Shown here in pieces: positions 41,182 through 48,725 of a stretch of 64,000 nt of DNA. Position 1 is the first letter of the stretch, and the number at the start of each line of letters is the position of its first letter. Both the position numbers and the translations under genes were made by a program. The notes under the pieces are model-generated. The model was given only the letters and a program-made list of their open reading frames with translations, did no database searches and was not told the origin of the DNA. Source of the DNA: Streptomyces chryseus (GTDB lineage Bacteria > Actinomycetota > Actinomycetes > Streptomycetales > Streptomycetaceae); contig NZ_BMVO01000010.1 in assembly GCF_014650755.1 (NCBI RefSeq), positions 1 to 64,000 of the forward strand, read 5' to 3'.

Positions 41182-42358
41182 CGAGCGCCGCATGGCGGGA
41201 CATCAGGTCCATGACCTGGCCCTCCGCCATGGAGAACGCCCGCCTGGCACCCGTACGGAACAGGGTGAGCACCCCCTGCACGGGCCCCGTGGACCCGGCT
41301 CCGCCACCGTCGGCCCCCGGCGCCGTCAGCGGCACGCACAGCAGCGAGGTGACGTCCGCCCGTACGAGCACCGGATCGCCCGCCGGGTCGTGACCGAAGC
41401 CGTCCGTGTCCTCCGGCCGCACCTGGAGGGTCGCGGAGCCGCCCCGGGCGGCCTCCACCACCAGCGGACAGCCGGACGGCTCCTGCCCGGCCAGCACCTG
41501 CGCGAGGGCCTCGTCGCCCGGTCCGCCCGGTCCGAGCACGAGAGTGCGCTTGATCTGCCCGCCGGCCACGAGATCGGCGACCACCCAGTTGGCGAAACGT
41601 TCGTGCAGCACCCGTGCGGCACCCTCCAGGGCGGCCTCGGGGTCCCCGGGCGGGGCGGACAGCAGCTCGGTCGTCATCGCGTCGACGAGGTCCAGGCGCT
41701 CCGCGTACCGGGTCGTCTCCCGCAGATCGGGCAGCGCGGTGCGCCGACGGCCCGTCGCGACCGCCCCCGTCGACGGATACGCGCCGGCCGAGCCCCCGGA
41801 GACCCCGTTCTGGAAGACGACCAGCACCGCCGGATGCGTCTCGTCCGGCGGGCGCAGCGCGGTCAGGGTGGCCAGCAGCCGCTCGTCGGGCCGCTGCTGG
41901 AGATGGACGGCCAGACTCCGGTCGCCCTCGCCGCGCGCCACGGCGGCGGCCTGCGAACGGAACGCGGCCCGGTCCCCGGGGCTCAGCAGCGCCGCCAGCG
42001 GGCGCCCCGTCGCGTACCCGGCCCGTACGCCGGTGAGCCCTGTCGCGGCGAAGTTCATCCGCCGTACGACGGTCTCCCTGTCCACCAGCGCGACGGGTAC
42101 CGGAAGCCGCTGGAACAGGGCCTTGAGCAGCTGCCGCTCCTGCCGCTCCTGCCGGTCGGGGGACGGGGCGTTCGGGGCGACGGCCTTCAGTTGCTCGTAA
42201 CGGGGCCACAAGGTGTCCGCCGCGTGCCGCAGTTCGAAGAGAGCCGCGTCCAGGACGGCGAGGTGCTCGTCGGGCGGCAGGGCGCGCGCGGCCCTCAACT
42301 CTCCGACCCGTCTGACGAAATCTGCCAGCTCCGCGCCGAAGTCGTCCGTCTGCGTCAT
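41129..42358 (-). CDS. PAS-GAF sensory protein lacking an output domain
   Basis: A 409-residue protein. It has an N-terminal helical region, a PAS domain near residues 85-185 (PVPVALVDRETVVRRMNFAA, LAALLSPGDRAAF), a Pro/Ser linker, and a GAF domain near residues 230-395 (VLHERFANWVVADLV, LCVPLTAP, GVLTLFRTGARRAFSMAE). In relatives of similar layout the GAF is followed by a SpoIIE/PP2C phosphatase. Here it stops just after LMSRHAALAMRR, with only a 12-residue tail. It may regulate the adjacent convergent sigma factor or be a truncated phosphatase. The ATG at 42358 is six bases after TAGCTT, which suggests a leaderless transcript. Confidence 0.85.
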   Translation of the reverse strand: MTQTDDFGAELADFVRRVGELRAARALPPDEHLAVLDAALFELRHAADTLWPRYEQLKAVAPNAPSPDRQERQERQLLKALFQRLPVPVALVDRETVVRRMNFAATGLTGVRAGYATGRPLAALLSPGDRAAFRSQAAAVARGEGDRSLAVHLQQRPDERLLATLTALRPPDETHPAVLVVFQNGVSGGSAGAYPSTGAVATGRRRTALPDLRETTRYAERLDLVDAMTTELLSAPPGDPEAALEGAARVLHERFANWVVADLVAGGQIKRTLVLGPGGPGDEALAQVLAGQEPSGCPLVVEAARGGSATLQVRPEDTDGFGHDPAGDPVLVRADVTSLLCVPLTAPGADGGGAGSTGPVQGVLTLFRTGARRAFSMAEGQVMDLMSRHAALAMRRPAGPRRADGCSSG

Positions 42359-42433
42359 ACGAGAAAGCTAACGGGTCCGGCGGTTTTGCGGACAGGGCGG
42401 TGGGAAGCCGCACAGAGAAGGGAGAACTCCACC

Positions 42434-43150
42434 ATGCTGTCCGAGCTGTCCCAGCAGGAAGTCCAGGGGCCCGAACCCGACTCCTCGGTGCGTACGCTCT
42501 CCGAGCTGGCGGAACAGTCCGCGCGCTGCGCCCCCGCCAGCTGCGGCGCCGTGGCGACGATCGCCGACGGCGGCGCCGAACGGCGCACCACGGCGACCCA
42601 CCCGGATCTGGCCACGCTCGCCTCCGTCCAGCTCGCCGTGGGGGACGGGCCGATCCCCACCGCGCTCGACCGCGGGGAGCCCGTGGACGCGCGGGACCTG
42701 CTGGTCGACGAGCGCTGGCCCGAGTACCGGGCCCTGGCGCTCGACTCCGGCGTACGGGCCAGCGTGACCCTCCCGTTCCGCCGCAACGGCATCGAGGTCA
42801 CCGTCAGCCTCTACGGTTTCCGGCCCGGCTCCCTGGAGCGCGCGGCGTACGGCCCCGTCGGCGTCCTGGGCGAGCAGGTGACCGCCGGTCTCGTCCGTGA
42901 CCGGCGCTACCGGGCGGCCCTCGCCGAGGTGGACCAGCTGGAGACGGCCCTGCACTCGCGCGCCGTCATCGACCAGGCCAGCGGGATCGTGATGCACGTC
43001 CTGCGGTGCGACAGCGCGCGGGCGTTCGCCGTGCTCCGGCAGATGTCCCAGCAGTCGAACCGCAAGCTGGCGGACGTCGCGGAGTCGGTCGTCGAGGGCA
43101 GGGGACATGGCCTGGAAAGCACTCTGGCCCGGCTCGCCCGGTGCCTTTAG
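42434..43150 (+). CDS. GAF and ANTAR domain protein
   Basis: A 238-residue protein. A GAF domain occupies roughly residues 15-160 (PTALDRGEPVDARDLLVDER, ASVTLPFRRNGIEVTVSLYG). The last 60 residues are an ANTAR domain (VDQLETALHSRAVIDQASGI, VLRQMSQQSNRKLADVAESV). ANTAR domains bind dual RNA hairpins and prevent premature transcription termination, under control of the sensory GAF. The target transcripts are unknown. The ATG at 42434 has AAGGGAG upstream. It is transcribed divergently from the PAS-GAF gene across a 75-bp shared promoter region. Confidence 0.91.
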   Translation: MLSELSQQEVQGPEPDSSVRTLSELAEQSARCAPASCGAVATIADGGAERRTTATHPDLATLASVQLAVGDGPIPTALDRGEPVDARDLLVDERWPEYRALALDSGVRASVTLPFRRNGIEVTVSLYGFRPGSLERAAYGPVGVLGEQVTAGLVRDRRYRAALAEVDQLETALHSRAVIDQASGIVMHVLRCDSARAFAVLRQMSQQSNRKLADVAESVVEGRGHGLESTLARLARCL

Positions 43151-43192
43151 GATCACCCCTCCTGTCCTCTCCGACGTGCGAGGAGTTCCGCG

Positions 43193-44431
43193 ATGAGCGC
43201 TGCGACGGCGTCCGGACCCCATCCCTCCCGGCCCGGCGGGGTGGACCGCCGCGACCTGCTGAAACTGCTGGCCGTGACCCCGGTGGCTCCCGTGGCCGCG
43301 CAGTGGGCCGCCGCCGCACCGGCGGCGGCGGACCCGGCCGGGGCCCTTGCCGCGCCGGGCATCGCCAAGCCGCTGCCGCCCGAGCTGTTCACGATCCGCG
43401 GCACCAACGCCGAGACCGCCCCTGGCGCCTTCGCCGGGACCGGCGGACTCACCCCGGCCGACCGGTTCTTCGTACGCAACCACACCTCCACGCCCCGGCT
43501 CGGCGAGTCCGAGTGGCGGCTGACCGTGTGGGGCGACGGGCTGAGCGGCGGGCCGGTCCGGTTCACGTACGGACAGCTGCGCTCGATGCCCTCCGTCACC
43601 CGCACGGCCTTCCTGGAGTGCGCGGGCAACGGCCGCGACTACTACGCCACCCAGCAGGGCCAGTCCGTCACCGGCACCCCCTGGACGCTCGGCGCCATCG
43701 GCGTGGCGCGCTGGCGCGGGGTGCGGCTCGCCGACGTGCTGCGGCGCGCCGGCATCAGCGGGCAGGCGGTCGACGTGATGCCGCGCGGCCTGGACGACGC
43801 GTACGTCACCGGCGGCGTCAGCTTCGGCCGGCCGCGCAGGCCGCTGCCGGTCGCCAAGGCGATGGACGACGTCATCCTGGCGTACGAGATGAACGGCGAG
43901 CCCCTGCCGTACGACCACGGCTTCCCGGTGCGGGTCGTCGCGCCGGCCTGGGTCGGCATCGCGTCCATCAAGTGGCTCGGTGACATCGAGGTGAGCGCCA
44001 CGCCGCTGTCCTCGCCGTGGACCACGCAGTCCTACCGGCTGTTCGGCGCGGCGTACCCGCCGGAGGGGAGCGCCCCGCTCACCCGCCAGACGATCAAGAG
44101 CATGTTCGAGTGCCCGCCGGGCGCGGTCTTCGCCCCGGGCAGGACCCACCACCTGACCGGCCGCTCCTGGTCGGCGGCGGCCGCCGTACGCACGGTGGAG
44201 GTCAGCACGGACGGGGGCGCGCACTGGCGGCGCGCGCGGCTGCGCGACACCCCGCACCGGGACACCTGGGTCCGCTGGTCGGCGGACTGGCGCCCGCGCC
44301 ACGACGGGCCGGCCGTGCTGCTGGCCCGCGCGACGGACGCGCGGGGCAACACCCAGCCCCTGACCTCGGTGCACAACACCCAGGGCTACCTCTTCGACGC
44401 GGTCGTACGCCACCGGGTCACCGTGGGGTGA
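43193..44431 (+). CDS. Exported sulfite-oxidase-type molybdopterin oxidoreductase
   Basis: A 412-residue enzyme with a Tat signal peptide (VDRRDLLKLLAVTPVAPVAA). The molybdopterin domain contains FFVRNHTSTPRLGESEWRL and the Mo-coordinating cysteine in AFLECAGNGRDYY near residue 145. Also present are LPYDHGFPVRVVAPAWVGIA and the dimerisation domain starting near KSMFECPPG. It lacks a fused heme, as in bacterial SorA-type enzymes. It probably oxidises sulfite or a related oxyanion outside the membrane. The ATG at 43193 has GAGGAG upstream, 42 bp after the GAF-ANTAR gene. Confidence 0.9.
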   Translation: MSAATASGPHPSRPGGVDRRDLLKLLAVTPVAPVAAQWAAAAPAAADPAGALAAPGIAKPLPPELFTIRGTNAETAPGAFAGTGGLTPADRFFVRNHTSTPRLGESEWRLTVWGDGLSGGPVRFTYGQLRSMPSVTRTAFLECAGNGRDYYATQQGQSVTGTPWTLGAIGVARWRGVRLADVLRRAGISGQAVDVMPRGLDDAYVTGGVSFGRPRRPLPVAKAMDDVILAYEMNGEPLPYDHGFPVRVVAPAWVGIASIKWLGDIEVSATPLSSPWTTQSYRLFGAAYPPEGSAPLTRQTIKSMFECPPGAVFAPGRTHHLTGRSWSAAAAVRTVEVSTDGGAHWRRARLRDTPHRDTWVRWSADWRPRHDGPAVLLARATDARGNTQPLTSVHNTQGYLFDAVVRHRVTVG

Positions 44432-44476
44432 GCGCAGCCCCGGCGGCCGGCCCCCTGGCCCGGGCCTCCGCCGGAA

Positions 44477-44513
44477 CAGGGGGCGGTCACAGGGGGCGGT
44501 GACAGGGGGGTGA
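44477..44513 (+). repeat. Three tandem CAGGGGGCGGTSA-type repeats
   Basis: Two 13-bp units (44477-44489 and 44490-44502, differing at one base) are followed by a shortened 11-bp unit (44503-44513). They lie downstream of the sulfite-oxidase gene in the 261-bp gap before the aminotransferase-like gene. Confidence 0.5.
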
Positions 44514-44650
44514 CGTGTGCATGCGCGTCGCTGTGCGGGGAAAGTGAGCCTTGGCCGGCGTGATCACGTCCGTCCGGGGCCGGCACCCGTCGGCCCGGCG
44601 CGGCGCCCATCGGCTCGGGTTCGCCCGCAAGCGCCGTACCGGAACCACCC

Positions 44651-44664
44651 GTATAACCGTATAC
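44651..44664. promoter_or_regulatory. AT-rich inverted repeat GTATA-ACCG-TATAC
   Basis: A 14-bp element with perfect 5-bp arms, 28 bp upstream of the aminotransferase-like start codon. It stands out in a GC-rich region and looks like a promoter/operator, possibly for a GntR-type regulator. No such regulator is present in the window. Confidence 0.4.
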
Positions 44665-44692
44665 AGGGCCAGATCGGCGTGGAGGTGACCGC

Positions 44693-45910
44693 ATGCAGCG
44701 GACGGTCGAGGAAGGGCGCGGCCCCGTCCGGTACGGGCCGCCCGCCCCTGCTCCCGGCCTGCCCGTCCTGCCGGAGCTCTCCGCCGTCCTCGCCGCGGCT
44801 GCCGGGCGCACCCACGCCGAACCCCCCGGCGGCGGGCCCGCCCTGCGCGGGGCGGCCGCCGCCTACTGGTGGCGGCGGGGACTGCAGACCGAGGCGCGCA
44901 GCGTCGCGGCCGCATCCGGCGCGCAGCCGCTGCTGTTCGCGCTGATGGCCGCCGTCGGGGGCGACGTCCTCCTGCCGCGGCCCTGCCCCGCCTGGTGGGT
45001 TCCGCAGGCCACGATGCTCGGCCGGGCCGCGTACCACGTGCCCACGCCGGCCGAGTGCGGCGGCGTGACCGACCCGTTCGCGCTCCTTGAGACCGTACGA
45101 CGGGTCCGTGACGAGGGCGGCGACCCGCGCCTGCTGCTGCTCAGCGTCCCCGACGACCCGACCGCCACCGTCGCCCCGCCCGAAGTGGTGCACGAGGTCT
45201 GCGAGGCGGCGGTCTCCGAGGGACTGCACATCATCAGCGACGAGACGTGGCTCGACACGCTCCACCGGCCGCAGGAGACGGTGTTCGTCAGCCCCGCCGA
45301 GATGTTCCCCGGCCAGGTCACCGTGCTCGCCGACCTGGCGGGCGCGTACACCCCGGCGAGCTGGCCCGCCGCCGTGGCCCGCTGCCCCCTCACCGCGTAC
45401 GGCGCCGCACTGCACGCCAGGACCCTCGACCTGCTGACCGCGATCGGCGCCGTCGTCGCGGGACCCGTCGCCGAGGCGGCGACGTACGCGCTCGGTGAAC
45501 CCGAGCCGGTCGCCGTCAGGCTCAGGAGCGCCGCCGCGCTGCACGCGCGCGTGGCCGCCGCGGCGCACCGCGCGGTCCTCACCTCCGGCGCGCTCGCCCG
45601 CCCGCCCCAGGCCGGCCGCCACCTGTACGCCGACCTCGGCCCCCTGCGCGCCGGTCTCGCCGCCCGCCGGGTCACCGACTCCATGGACCTGGAGGACTAC
45701 CTGAGCGAACGCCTCGGCGTCCCCGCTCCCGGGGGTCACCGGTTCGGCGACGAGATGGGCGGGCTGCGCGTGCGGATCGCCACCGCTCCGCTGCTCGGGG
45801 CAACCCCACAGGAGCGTCTGGAGTCCCTCTCGTCGGGACAGCCACTGGAACTGCCGCACGTGGCCGACGCGTTGAGCACCTTCACGACGGCCTTCGACGA
45901 ACTTCGCTGA
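44693..45910 (+). CDS. Lysine-free aminotransferase-fold (fold type I PLP-like) protein
   Basis: A 405-residue protein of the class I/II aminotransferase fold. Recognisable elements are the glycine-rich phosphate-site-like SVAAASGAQPLLFALMAAVG, the DDPT segment (154-157) where active enzymes have Asn-Pro-Thr-Gly, and the pyridine-nitrogen Asp183 in HIISDETWLDTL. The C-terminal LRVRIATAP retains an Arg. The catalytic Schiff-base lysine is absent: the expected Ser-x-x-Lys site reads VLADLAGAYTPASWP. The whole chain contains no lysine at all. It therefore cannot be a normal PLP enzyme. It may bind ligand as a sensor. The start has GGAGGTGA upstream. The MBL-fold gene follows 37 bp later. Confidence 0.85.
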   Translation: MQRTVEEGRGPVRYGPPAPAPGLPVLPELSAVLAAAAGRTHAEPPGGGPALRGAAAAYWWRRGLQTEARSVAAASGAQPLLFALMAAVGGDVLLPRPCPAWWVPQATMLGRAAYHVPTPAECGGVTDPFALLETVRRVRDEGGDPRLLLLSVPDDPTATVAPPEVVHEVCEAAVSEGLHIISDETWLDTLHRPQETVFVSPAEMFPGQVTVLADLAGAYTPASWPAAVARCPLTAYGAALHARTLDLLTAIGAVVAGPVAEAATYALGEPEPVAVRLRSAAALHARVAAAAHRAVLTSGALARPPQAGRHLYADLGPLRAGLAARRVTDSMDLEDYLSERLGVPAPGGHRFGDEMGGLRVRIATAPLLGATPQERLESLSSGQPLELPHVADALSTFTTAFDELR

Positions 45911-45947
45911 CCCCCATCCGGCTTACGCCACGAACGGAGCCCCCTCG

Positions 45948-46994
45948 ATGACCCAGACGCAGGCGCAGACCGAGCAGCAGACCGAGCGGCACCCCGCGCG
46001 CACCGGAGCCGGAACCGGCACGCTCGCTCCGCCCCGCCCCCTGGGCGAGATCCGCACCTGGCCCCGGTCGTTCGCCGACCGCCTCACCACCCCGCTGCCC
46101 GGCGTCAAGGCCTTCGCCAGACTCGCCCGCGAGGGCGCGTTCCGCCCCGGCCCCGAGGGCCTGCGCGACGTCGCCCTGGTGCCGTACGAGCCGGGCCCGC
46201 TGCCCGCCGCCGACGTCTCCACCGTCGCCGTCACCTGGGCCGGTCACGCCAGTTGGGTCGTCCGCATAGGCGGGCTCACGATCCTCACCGACCCCGTCTG
46301 GTCGCAGAAGATCCTCGGTACGCCCACCCGCGTCACGCCCGTCGGCGTCCGCTGGGAGGACCTGCCGCAGATCGACGCGGTGGTCATCAGCCACAACCAC
46401 TACGACCACCTGGACGCCCCCACCCTCAAGCGGCTCCCGCACGACACGCCGCTCTTCGTCCCGGCCGGACTCGCCCGCTGGTGCCGGCGCCGCGGCTTCA
46501 CCCGGGTCACCGAGCTCGACTGGTGGGAGGGTGCCGAACTCGGCGGTGTCCGCTTCGACTTCGTCCCCGCCCACCACTGGAGCAAGCGCTCCCTCACCGA
46601 CACCTGCCGCTCCCTGTGGGGCGGTTGGGTGCTCAGCGAGGAGCGGGGAGAGGGCCGGCGGGTGTACTTCGCGGGCGACACCGGATACGGCCACTGGTTC
46701 AAGGAGATCGGCTCCCGCCACCCCGGCATCGACCTCGCGCTGCTGCCCGTCGGCGCGTACGACCCCCGCTGGTGGCTCAGCGACGTGCACGCCGACCCGG
46801 AAGAGGCCGTGCAGGCCTGCGAGGACCTCGGCGCGGAGCGCATGGCGCCGATGCACTGGGGGACGTTCGTCCTGTCCGCCGAGCCGGTACTGGAACCGCT
46901 GACCCGGGTGCGCGCGGCCTGGGAGGGGGCGGGCCGCGCCCGCGACGGGCTGTGGGACCTGCCGATCGGCGGCTCGCGCGTACTGGAGCCGTAA
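45948..46994 (+). CDS. MBL-fold metallohydrolase (NAPE-PLD/UlaG-like)
   Basis: A 348-residue metallo-beta-lactamase-fold hydrolase. The zinc motif HxHxDH appears as VVISHNHYDHLDAPTLKRL, with further ligands in FVPAHHWSKRS, YFAGDTGYG and APMHWGTF. The order and the VAVTWAGHASWVVRIGG start are typical of the N-acyl-phosphatidylethanolamine phospholipase D-like branch, so a phosphodiester or lipid substrate is plausible. It is probably co-transcribed with the aminotransferase-like gene upstream. Confidence 0.9.
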   Translation: MTQTQAQTEQQTERHPARTGAGTGTLAPPRPLGEIRTWPRSFADRLTTPLPGVKAFARLAREGAFRPGPEGLRDVALVPYEPGPLPAADVSTVAVTWAGHASWVVRIGGLTILTDPVWSQKILGTPTRVTPVGVRWEDLPQIDAVVISHNHYDHLDAPTLKRLPHDTPLFVPAGLARWCRRRGFTRVTELDWWEGAELGGVRFDFVPAHHWSKRSLTDTCRSLWGGWVLSEERGEGRRVYFAGDTGYGHWFKEIGSRHPGIDLALLPVGAYDPRWWLSDVHADPEEAVQACEDLGAERMAPMHWGTFVLSAEPVLEPLTRVRAAWEGAGRARDGLWDLPIGGSRVLEP

Positions 46995-47015
46995 CCCCCG
47001 CGCCGGGGCGGCCCG

Positions 47016-47666
47016 TTACGGCCGGCTGCCCCGCAGCCTGCGCCACAGCCCCGGCGCCGCGCCGATCACCAGCGTCAGCGCCACCGCCGCGACCACGCCC
47101 TGCCACGGCTCGGGGAAGAGCGAGCCGCCGAGGATCCCGATCAGCTGGTACGCCGCCGCCCAGGCGAAGCAGGCCGGTACGTCGCCCCGGGCGAACCGGC
47201 GCATCGGCATCCGCGACAGCAGGCACGCCACCATCACCGGAATGCGCCCGGCCGGAACCAGCCGGGACAGCACCAGGACCTGCGCCCCGTGCGTGTGCAG
47301 CTTGCTCCGCGCCTGATCGAGCCGGTCGGAGTCCGCCCGGGCGCGCAGCGCCTCCAGCCGGCGTGAGCCGTTCTTCGAACGGACCCCGCGCAGGCCGAGC
47401 CAGTACAGCCCGATGTCCCCCAGGAACGCGGCCGACGCCGCCAGCGCGAACACGACCAGCAGCGCGAACGGGTCGCTGTGGTGGAACGCCACCACGGCGG
47501 CGGTACTCACCAGCGCCCCCGTCGGCACCACCGGCACCAGCGACCCCAGCATCACCAGCAGGAAGAGCGCCGGATACCCGACCGCCTGCTGGGTCGACTC
47601 CTGCGGGAGCTCGGCCACCCGGCCCACCGCGCCCCCCACCGTTTCGACCACGCCGGGCGGTATCAC
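47016..47666 (-). CDS. DedA family membrane protein
   Basis: A 216-residue integral membrane protein of the DedA/SNARE-associated family. It has the re-entrant hairpin LVPVVPTGALVSTAAVVAF, a conserved LGDIGLYWLGLRGVR, and RLVPAGRIPVMVACLL (the family's RFxPGxR motif in altered form). Several helices run to the C-terminus. DedA proteins flip phospholipids or undecaprenyl phosphate across the membrane. The GTG start overlaps the stop codon of the upstream MBL-fold gene by 4 bp (GTGA), so the pair is translationally coupled. Confidence 0.9.
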   Translation of the reverse strand: MIPPGVVETVGGAVGRVAELPQESTQQAVGYPALFLLVMLGSLVPVVPTGALVSTAAVVAFHHSDPFALLVVFALAASAAFLGDIGLYWLGLRGVRSKNGSRRLEALRARADSDRLDQARSKLHTHGAQVLVLSRLVPAGRIPVMVACLLSRMPMRRFARGDVPACFAWAAAYQLIGILGGSLFPEPWQGVVAAVALTLVIGAAPGLWRRLRGSRP

Positions 47667-48442
47667 CGGCGGGCCTGGGGCCGGACGCTCTCGCCGTGCC
47701 CGAGCCGGTGCACCGCGACCTCCGGCGCGAGCCGCGCCGCATGCCGTACGAACTCGTCGCCCGGTGCGTGGAACTCGTGCGGCCTGATCCCGTCCATCCC
47801 GATCGGCCAGTACGTCCCGTAGTGCACCGGCACGGCCGCGCCCGGCGCGATCCGGGCGAGCGCCTGCGCCGCCCGCCGCGCGTCCAGGTGCCCGTGCCCG
47901 AGGAAGGGCCCCCAGCCGCCGACCGGCAGCAGCGCCACGTCCACCGCCCCCACCGCGTCGGCCATGTCGTCGAACAGCCCGGTGTCCCCGGCGAAGTACG
48001 TGCGCGCCTCACCGGTGACGACGTACCCGAGCGCGGGGGCACGGTGCGGCCCGAACGGCAGCCGCCGCCCGTCGTGCAGCGCCGGAACCGCCCGTACGAC
48101 CAGGTCCTTCACCCGCACCTCGTCGCCCGCCCCCACCTCCGTGAGGCACAGCCCCTGCCCGGACAGCCGGCGCAGCGCGGGCACGGCGCGCGCGGCGCCG
48201 CGCGGCACGATCAGCCGGGTGCCGGGCGCGAGGCGGCCCAGCGACGGCAGGTGGAGGTGGTCGCTGTGCAGGTGCGAGACGAGCACCGCGTCGGCCTCGG
48301 CGGCCTCGGGCGGCGGCACCGCACCCCGCCTGCGGCGCAGATGGGCGAGACGCCGCGCGAAGAGGGGGTCGGTCAGCACCCGGACCCCCGAGTCCGCGAC
48401 GGTGCAGGTGGCATGACCCCACCAGGTGATCTCCACCGTCAC
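47663..48442 (-). CDS. MBL-fold metallohydrolase (UlaG-like)
   Basis: A 259-residue MBL-fold hydrolase that begins TVEITWWGHATCTVADSGVR. It has the HLHSDH motif (VLVSHLHSDHLHLPSLGRL), YFAGDTGLFDDMADAV and VPVHYGTYWP. The UlaG-like branch acts on lactones or phosphodiesters, or has unknown substrates. The GTG start has GGAGG six bases upstream. Coupling to a DedA lipid-transport protein suggests membrane-lipid or carrier metabolism, by context only. Confidence 0.9.
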   Translation of the reverse strand: MTVEITWWGHATCTVADSGVRVLTDPLFARRLAHLRRRRGAVPPPEAAEADAVLVSHLHSDHLHLPSLGRLAPGTRLIVPRGAARAVPALRRLSGQGLCLTEVGAGDEVRVKDLVVRAVPALHDGRRLPFGPHRAPALGYVVTGEARTYFAGDTGLFDDMADAVGAVDVALLPVGGWGPFLGHGHLDARRAAQALARIAPGAAVPVHYGTYWPIGMDGIRPHEFHAPGDEFVRHAARLAPEVAVHRLGHGESVRPQARR

Positions 48443-48725
48443 GTACGGCCTCCTCGCCGGTCGTCGCCAGGCACGTCTCCAGTATGGCTACTCGTCTCCC
48501 CCCTGAAGGCGCCGCGCACTCCTCGTGCCCGTCCTGCCCGACGAGCGCGTCCTGGCGCGGGCTGTGACCTCCGTGCGGCGGTTACGGGCGGAACGCGAAC
48601 GCCGGTGCCGATGCCGACGGCCGGCTGCGACGCTGCCGACCGCCCCTGATCCTCCACCGCGCGTTGTGCCACGCTGGAGGGGAGGCGGGCCCCCAGGCGG
48701 GGCCCGGGACGTGAGGTGGGGACGC

